Shown here: piece by piece, positions 57,986 through 64,000 of the stretch
How the letters are laid out: every line of letters starts with the position of its first letter
Position numbering within the stretch: position 1 is the stretch's first letter
Source: Antilocapra americana
Lineage: Eukaryota; Chordata; Mammalia; Artiodactyla; Antilocapridae
Assembly: GCA_007570785.1 (NCBI GenBank)
Contig: ML660773.1
Coordinates: forward strand, 87,534 to 151,533
Reading direction: 5' to 3'
DNA: 64,000 nt
Translations under genes and position numbers: made by a program
Notes under the pieces: model-generated
Databases searched by the model: none
Seen by the model: the letters and a program-made list of their open reading frames with translations, nothing else
What the model was told of the DNA's origin: nothing

Positions 57986-58326
57986 GAAGTACATTCCAAG
58001 GCCTTGGAGGCATTTCGTTGTGACTATTTAGTAGTCTCTGGGGGTTGATACAGAACGATTCCAGCAAACGTGGTGGCAGGCCCATCATCCGCAAACTGAA
58101 CCCCCAGTCAAGGACCTCAGTCCTCAGGAAGAAGGGGGGCACACACTCAAAATAAGAGCTTGAACCCCACAATTCAGCATTTAAAAAAAAATGGAGCGTG
58201 ATGGGCCTGTATACTGCCCTCCTACAGTACACAACTTAGGAACCAGGCAAAACCTGGGAAACTACTGATTCAGACTCTGGGCACAAGCAGGGCAGGACCA
58301 TCACTGAGGAGAGAAGGACACAAGTG

Positions 58327-58490
58327 AGGCAGGGACTCCCCGGGTGGTCTGGTGCCTGGGATTCTGCGCTCCCAATGCAGGGGGCCTGGGTCCACCCCTG
58401 GTCAGGGAACTGGATCCCGCATGCCTCAAGATCCTGCCTGCTGTGATTAAGGTCCAAGGCAGCCAAATTAATGAATTAGCTAATTAAATT
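58327..58490 (+). repeat. CHR-type SINE
   Basis: AGGGACTCCCCGGGTGGTCT, CCTGGTCAGGGAACTGGATC, then an AATTAATGAATTAGC-rich end. Confidence 0.75.
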
Positions 58491-58711
58491 TTATGAGCTT
58501 AACCATTTAAAAAAAAAGAAAACAAGTGAAGTGAGACTTACGACATCTCCAGCCTCTACAGATTTCCAGGCCTAAAGCAAACGGAACAAGAATCCAAACA
58601 GACCAACAATTCTTCTGAGTCAAAGAGGGTGGGGTCAAAGTTCAGAGAGTGCAGACATCTTCACTTCTGGACAGAAACCCAGCAACGGGCATCAGGATCG
58701 GGAGGGTGTGC

Positions 58712-58775
58712 CTACGTGCTAAGTCACTTCAGTTGTGTCCGACTCGTTGCCACTCTATGGACTGTGGAGTTGCTG
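58712..58775 (-). repeat. Bov-A 3'-end fragment
   Basis: GTGCTAAGTCACTTCAGTTG, then CCGACTCGTTGCCACTCTAT; cut off after GGACTGTGG. Confidence 0.65.
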
Positions 58776-58936
58776 AAAGTATATAGGAAAATCTGTGCCT
58801 TTCATGCAATTCTAAAACTGCTCTGAAAAATGAAGTCTATGATACTAGATGGAATTTTGGTTCGGCCTGATGGGATAAAGTGTGATGCTAAGATTCTAGA
58901 CACTATCTTAAGGAAAGAGAGGATCATTTCAGTAAG

Positions 58937-58955
58937 AAAAAAAAAAAAAAAAAAA
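58937..58955. repeat. poly(A) tract
   Basis: Nineteen A followed by further A-rich sequence, probably the tail of a decayed plus-strand retroelement. Confidence 0.7.
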
Positions 58956-59061
58956 CGAAGAAAAAAAGAACCAGATATAAATTATCTATAAAATACCAAC
59001 TTGAGATATCAAATATAAAGGCAAATGGATTTAAAATGAAAGGATGGAAACAGATATGCTG

Positions 59062-59237
59062 CTACTGTTGTTTAGATGCTCAGTGGTGTCCAACACTCTT
59101 GAGACACCTCCCATGGAATCATCCAGTCAAGATTACTGGAGTGGGTTGCTACACCCTCCTCCAGGGAATCTCCCTGACCCAGGAATCAAAACCATGTCTC
59201 TGCATCTCAGGTAGATTCTTTACTTTTGAGCCAACAG
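59062..59237 (-). repeat. Bov-tA SINE, minus strand, diverged
   Basis: TGCTACTGTTGTTTAGATGC, GATTACTGGAGTGGGTTGCT and TAGATTCTTTACTTTTGAGC. Confidence 0.75.
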
Positions 59238-59289
59238 ATATGCTATGGAAACATTAAAGAAAACATAGTAGGCTGTATTGATTAATTGA

Positions 59290-59500
59290 CAGGCTTCCTG
59301 GTGGCTCAGATGGTAAAGAATCTGCCTGCAATAGAGGAGACCTGGGTTTGATCCCTGGTTTGGGAAGATGCCCTGAAGGAGGGCATGGCAACCCACTCCA
59401 GTATTCTTGCCTGGAGAATCCCCATGGACAGAGGAGCCTGGCAGGCTACATTCTATGGGATCACAAAGGGTCAGACACGACTGAGTGAATAAGCACAGCA
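59290..59500 (+). repeat. Bov-tA SINE
   Basis: GGCTTCCTGGTGGCTCAGAT through CCCACTCCAGTATTCTTGCC to GACACGACTGAGTGAATAAG. Confidence 0.85.
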
Positions 59501-59691
59501 CACAATCAAGTAACTTTTAGGACAAGGACCCAATATAGAGAGGGGTATTTATCCTAGTGATAAAATATTTAATTCATCAAGAATACATATGAATATTGAA
59601 TCAGAATGTACTTCGCAAAGGAATTTTACAATTCTTAAAGAAAACTTACAGGAATAAGTGGAGAAACAGACCAATTAGCAATTACAATTGG

Positions 59692-59784
59692 AATTTCCCT
59701 GGCAATCCAGTGGTTAAGATTCCAAGCTTTCAACGAAGGGGGCACAGGTTCAATTCCTGGTTGAACAACTAAGATCTCTTATAC
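59692..59784 (+). repeat. CHR-type SINE, shortened
   Basis: GAATTTCCCTGGCAATCCAG to TTCAATTCCTGGTTGAACAA; the 3' part is lost and L1 sequence follows directly. Confidence 0.65.
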
Positions 59785-60012
59785 CATATACAAAATTCAA
59801 CCCAAGATAGATTAAAGGTTTACACCCAAGGCCTGAAACCACAAAACTCCTAAAAGAAAGCATAGGAGAAAAGTTCTTTGGCATGGGTCTCCACAAGGAT
59901 GGTTTTGAGCTTAACGCTAAAAGCACAAGCCACAAAAACAAAGCTAAACAGTAGGATCCATCAAACTGAAAAGCTTCGGAACAGCAAAGGAAACAATGAA
60001 CAAACTGAAAAT
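59785..60012 (+). repeat. L1 ORF2 fragment
   Basis: TATACAAAATTCAACCCAAG, then AACCACAAAACTCCTAAAAG and CCATCAAACTGAAAAGCTTC, which is L1 ORF2 3' coding sequence; frames are broken. Confidence 0.7.
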
Positions 60013-60459
60013 GCTCCAGTGATCTCTGAGGCTGGAGGAGATGGCAGCAGTGTTGCGGGAGAGAGAGTGGGGTGAGAGAGGATGGTCACATCCCGGGTCA
60101 CGTCCGAGTCCCTGGGATGGCCGCCAAGTGTGGGCTCTTGACTTCGCACAGGCAGGAATTCAAGAGCAAATCACGGTGAAGTGAAAGAAGGTCAGTCCAG
60201 GGTGGAAACACGTACACAGACAGGGTGCCGGCCGTCTTGGAAGGCAAGCGCAGCTCCAGTCTCTGGGGCTGTCTGTGTTTATGCGGATGGGTCATTTCAT
60301 AGGCTAATGAGTGGGAGGAGTATTCCAGCTAGTCTGTGGAAAGGGTGGGGATTTCCAGGCACTTGGTCAGCACCCACTTTTTGACCTTTATGGTCAGCCT
60401 TAGAACTGTCACCGCGCCTCTGGTGTGTCACCTAGCTGCTGAGTTGCAAAGGGATTAAA

Positions 60460-60768
60460 AAAAAAAAATTTACTTCAGGTCTTAGTTGCGGTATGCAGAA
60501 TATCCATCTCAGCACACTGGGTTAGTTGCCCCACAGCATGTGGAGAAGAAAATGGCAACCCACTTCAGTATTCTTGCCTGGAAAATTCCATGGATGGAGG
60601 AGCCTGGTGGGCTACGGTCCGTGGGGTCACAAAGAGTCGACATGACTGAGCGACTTCACTTTCTTTCTTTCATGTGGAATCCCAGTTCTCAGGCCAGGGA
60701 CTGAACCCACATCCCCTGCATTGCAAGACAGATTCTTAACAACTGGGCCACCAGGGAAGTCCCTGTCA
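60460..60768 (-). repeat. CHR-type SINE split by a Bov-A insertion
   Basis: The reverse CHR element runs 60460-60540 and 60673-60768 (ending ACTGGGCCACCAGGGAAGTC). A plus-strand Bov-A unit (about 60541-60672) sits inside it, with CATGTGGA at both borders. Confidence 0.78.
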
Positions 60769-62090
60769 TTCTTTTAAAGGTTGTGCCTCACCTGTTTCCG
60801 GGCTCGTTGGCACCAGATAGCTGGCATTTGGCAGTGCTATTCGAGCTTTCCTGTTAAAGGAGAATGTCCTGGCAAAGTTCTCAGGACACTGGTGACTGCA
60901 GGAGGCAAGCAGGAACATTTGAAGAGAGGTTGATTTTGTTCCAAGTTACATTACTGTCAGTTAGTAGACTGTGGCCTTGGACACATCTTTTGTTGGATTT
61001 GTAGCCAATTTTCACTGACTTTTTAAATCAGTTTTGCCTGTGGCCTCAGACATGGCTTTCTAGTCCTGGGGGCCATCTTGTATAAAACTTGGGTCATACC
61101 TACCTGGCAGGTTTGTTTCGGGGAAGTCAAAGAGATAATGTGAATAAAAGTGGCAGTTACTGAGCAAGCTCATTGCAAAATATAATTGTGGGACAAGTTC
61201 AAAGAAAAAACTACTAAAAACGTCAGTGGTGGAGCACAGCATTAGACCCAGCCCTGGTCCCCTTCTGAGGACAGGTCTCTCGTGACTGTCAGAAGCCATG
61301 GCGCTGGCCCTGTCCACAGAAGGAAACTGGGGACAATGGCCTCTGTCCAGTAAAACCCAGGGCTCCGTGCTGAGAACACGTGTGTCTGTGGAGTCATAGA
61401 TGTGAAGGGCTTTGCTCTTCAAAACCTTATCTGTAGGATTGGGACACCCCTTCTTGCCTGAGGAACTGAGGCGCTTTGCCAGAAAGACCCTGTCTCAATT
61501 TCCTACTCACCAGTTAAAGCTTTGGGGACACAGTATTTATCTTCCCTTTAAAAAATGAAACCATGAGTTACCTCTCAGCCCAGGCATGAAGCAGCCTTGA
61601 TCCACATGGTCTTGTTTGGCTTTGAACCCATGAAAACTAATAATCCATTTAGACTTTACCTAAAATTAGCCCTTCCCTCTATCCTCTATTAACTCATCTC
61701 TGGTTCCTGGTGAGCCACCCCACAGTTTCTTGGGTGTGTGACCTCCTTGCTTAAGCAACAGGACCCTTCCCTGAAGGACAGAGATGCCCCTGGGCACTAT
61801 CTCCAGGATTAACATAGCTGCAAAGGAGTCATCTTTAGACCTTGCCAAGGAGAAATAAGCCACTGTAATTGTGGAATTCCTCACAAGGGCCGTGTCCCAC
61901 TGGTGAGGAACCATGGCAAGAAACTTCCTTGAAACTCACCATGGCACCCTAACCAGCTTTTAGGAAACTCCCTTCTATGAAAAGTCATGCCACGTCTTGC
62001 ACATAAAACTGCATCATCAGCTTCCTTAAAAAACAAAAACAAAAAAAAACACTCTGCTGTGCTGCAAACCATAGATCTTTAAAACACACC
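60769..62090. other. Unique intergenic sequence
   Basis: A MIR-like trace at about 61070-61170. Reading frames of 60-120 residues on the minus strand have no splice context or homology I recognise. No gene called. Confidence 0.45.
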
Positions 62091-62091
62091 A

Positions 62092-62215
62092 ATTTTTATT
62101 TTGTTGATTTATTTAGGCTGCACCAGGTTAGAGTTGTTGCATGTGGGATCTCGCTCCCTGACCTGCTAGGCCTTGGGGTACATAGTCTTACCCACTGGAC
62201 CATCAAAGAAGTCCC
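62092..62215 (-). repeat. CHR-type SINE
   Basis: ATTTTGTTGATTTATTTAGG, GCATGTGGGATCTCGCTCCC and CTGGACCATCAAAGAAGTCC in reverse. Confidence 0.72.
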
Positions 62216-62237
62216 AAAAAATGACATTTATTAAAAT

Positions 62238-62400
62238 TGCTTTTTAAAAAACTTTGGAGTATAGCTGATTAATAATGTGATAGTTTTAGGTGGACAGCAA
62301 AGAGACTCAGTCATGCATATACATGTATCCATTCTCCCCCAAACTCTCTTCCCATCCAAGCTGTCACTTAACATTAAGCAGAGTTCCCTGAAAAATAGCA
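62238..62400. repeat. L1 3' UTR fragment
   Basis: AGTATAGCTGATTAATAATG, CAGCAAAGAGACTCAGTCAT and TGTATCCATTCTCCCCCAAA. Confidence 0.75.
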
Positions 62401-63249
62401 TTTTCAATGAAGAGACACCGTAGACTAAGATTCAGTCCCACTTCTTTCTCCAGTGTAGCATTATAGTGTGTATCTAAATTGACCTTGCAATATAGATTTT
62501 GCAAGGTCCATAAATAAACAGATGCATATATATATGTGTGTAGCTAATTATAAGTAGATGATGTCTACCTCTCTCAAATATTTAGAGCTAAAGCAGAAGG
62601 AATCATGATCAAGACAACTTATTCCATCAGAAAATTCCTATCCCCGGGCACCAGCCAGGGACTCTGACTGCTCCAAGCAGCCGCCATGGCTTTGCCAAGC
62701 CTCAGATGCGAGAGTCTGAGCCACAGTGGGGGACCGAACAGGGCTGAAGCTCCGGGGGCTCCTTCAGGATGGGGTCCCCCCGGGTATCCACATTTCTAAG
62801 GGGCTTGGAGTTCTATTCAGAGCTGCATGGTTCCATCCGGTTCCGTGGATGGTTCCATGGTTCCATCCAGAGCTCTAGCATTTCTGGAAAGCCCGGTCAC
62901 TGTCTCCCCAGCACTGAGATGGATGGGTGTCACTAAGTGAGGGATGTTCCTTAGTGATGGAGGGCCCCCTGCACCCAGTGAAGGGGTCCCCACTGCTGGG
63001 CCTGCTTGTGACACGAGGCTGGGGAGGTGCTTCCAGCAGGAGCGCCGTCCTCCCGCTCTGTCTCTGATGAGAGGAAATGGAGCACCCGTCTGCCCATCAC
63101 GCGTCCCACTGAGATGTCATGAGCCTGGCGTGGGAGTGCGTTGCAGTGAATTAAGAAAAGGTTTTTTTCCCCCTCTTTCTTTCTTTTTTCCCTTTTGTGC
63201 CTTTCTCCGCTTGAACTGTTCCTAACCTACAGTCTGCACTGATAACCAA

Positions 63250-63870
63250 GTTTCTTCTTTTCAGAAGACTAACCTAATATGCAAACTACATCCGGCACCT
63301 ATAGCCCGCTATTTCTGCAGGAGCCACACTCTGCCTCTATTATCCTTTTCCTCATTCTAGCCACATCCTGATACTTAACTTTATGGCATCATAAACCTCC
63401 CCTTGTAGTTTGTTTTTCCCTTCCTTTGCTCTATGTTACCTCATGTTGATGCTTAACTTTATGGTGCACTTTCTTTGGAAGCCACCCGCTTGTAATTTGC
63501 TTTCCCCCTTCTGTATTACAGGAAGAAAGTCGCCGGGCAATCCCCAAAGGACAGTGGACCCAACCACCAGGACCCACTGTCAGACCCAAATACGTAGCTA
63601 CCTGACAATGGCCTATTGACTGTTTCCCAGCAGCGCAAAAGGAGAGAATCCAGGGTCCCTACACTGTTTGTCCTGTATCTCCAACCCCTGACTGTGAGCC
63701 CTGACTGTGTGACCCCCTCAATTCCCGATGGAGGGGAGGCAGGCTCCTTGAGGCAGGAGCCTACCGTGTTCTCCCTTCTGCCGGCTCAAGGATTAAAGCC
63801 ATCTTTCTATTTCCTCCAAGCTCTGTCTCTGCAATTTTTGTTCAGCTCCAGTGGGCAGAGAAAACCAAGA
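63250..63870 (+). mobile_element. Probable endogenous-retrovirus LTR fragment (solo LTR)
   Basis: The layout resembles an LTR: a U3-like part with an internal direct repeat (CTTAACTTTATGG at about 63376 and 63454, each followed by CTTGTAGTTTG or CTTGTAATTTG), a GC-rich hairpin (63741-63762), an ATTAAA signal at about 63793, then a pyrimidine-rich R/U5-like end (CCTCCAAGCTCTGTCTCTGC, AATTTTTGTTCAGCTCC). No viral coding sequence is visible beside it. Exact borders and family are not determined. Confidence 0.45.
63741..63762. other. Perfect 8-bp stem, 6-base loop hairpin in the LTR-like element
   Basis: AGGCTCCT, loop TGAGGC, AGGAGCCT. Lies about 30 bases upstream of the ATTAAA signal. Confidence 0.6.
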
Positions 63871-64000
63871 TGTTGGCAGCAACCATTGTCGCCATCCCAT
63901 AACAGGCTAGCTGGCGTGGGCAGCGGGTTGGGACCGCTGAGCCTCTTCCCTCAGCGCCCCAGGGGCCAGAAAGGGCGTGGCTGTCTCTGCGGATGCTGGG

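Noticed and set aside
62817..62875. Repeated GGTTCCAT words forming a near-palindrome
   Set aside because: Only four short copies with imperfect symmetry; not enough to call an element or a binding site.
1..64000. CRISPR arrays, bacterial operons, ribosome binding sites, rRNA or functional tRNA genes
   Set aside because: None seen. The many tRNA-like B boxes belong to SINEs, and the sequence is a mammalian nuclear genome.

Overview
This is a piece of a ruminant (bovid-type) nuclear genome. It is full of the short interspersed elements typical of ruminants (Bov-tA/Bov-A and CHR-type tRNA-Glu SINEs), BovB (RTE) fragments and artiodactyl L1 3' ends. Its genes are vertebrate multi-exon genes with GT-AG introns. 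I cannot tell cattle from sheep, goat or another close bovid from this window alone. In cattle the matching locus is the beta-defensin cluster on chromosome 27 (established knowledge, not checked here).

The window holds a beta-defensin cluster in the order DEFB105 (minus strand, only its first coding exon, about 176-245), DEFB106 (plus, 2701-5439), DEFB104 (plus, 9673-12420), SPAG11 (plus, 13839-32313) and DEFB103 (plus, 53213-54080). This is the gene order of the human 8p23.1 cluster. Each defensin gene has a short first exon coding a hydrophobic signal peptide, a phase-1 intron, and a second exon coding the six-cysteine domain. SPAG11 is more complex. Promoter A drives exons 1 and 2 (signal plus a propeptide with a Lys-Arg site), which can join a first defensin-like exon at 17916-18049 (isoform D type). 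Promoter B, 12 kb further on, drives a separate signal exon (29994-30048) joined to a second defensin exon at 32126-32313 (Bin1b/EP2E type). All these junctions are phase 1, so exon 2 could also be joined to the last exon.

The products would be secreted cationic antimicrobial peptides. From knowledge of the families, DEFB104, DEFB105, DEFB106 and SPAG11 are mainly epididymal/male-tract genes, and DEFB103 is an epithelial defensin that also binds melanocortin receptors.

The rest is intronic and intergenic DNA. The largest gene-poor stretch is 32.3-53.1 kb. Notable non-gene items are: a roughly 2.96 kb retroposed insertion (54756-57711) that begins with the first coding exon of GMDS, ends in a poly(A) tract and is flanked by a perfect 16-bp repeat; a 33-nt truncated U2 snRNA retropseudogene with its own target-site repeat (35037-35100); a scrambled, inverted BovB block (25268-26970); and an LTR-like element near the right edge. 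The most unusual gene feature is an Arg/Pro-rich C-terminal extension of about 37 residues predicted for DEFB104, lying in a CpG-rich island. I found no clear evidence of a wholly new system; the window is a conserved defensin cluster with several interesting local departures.
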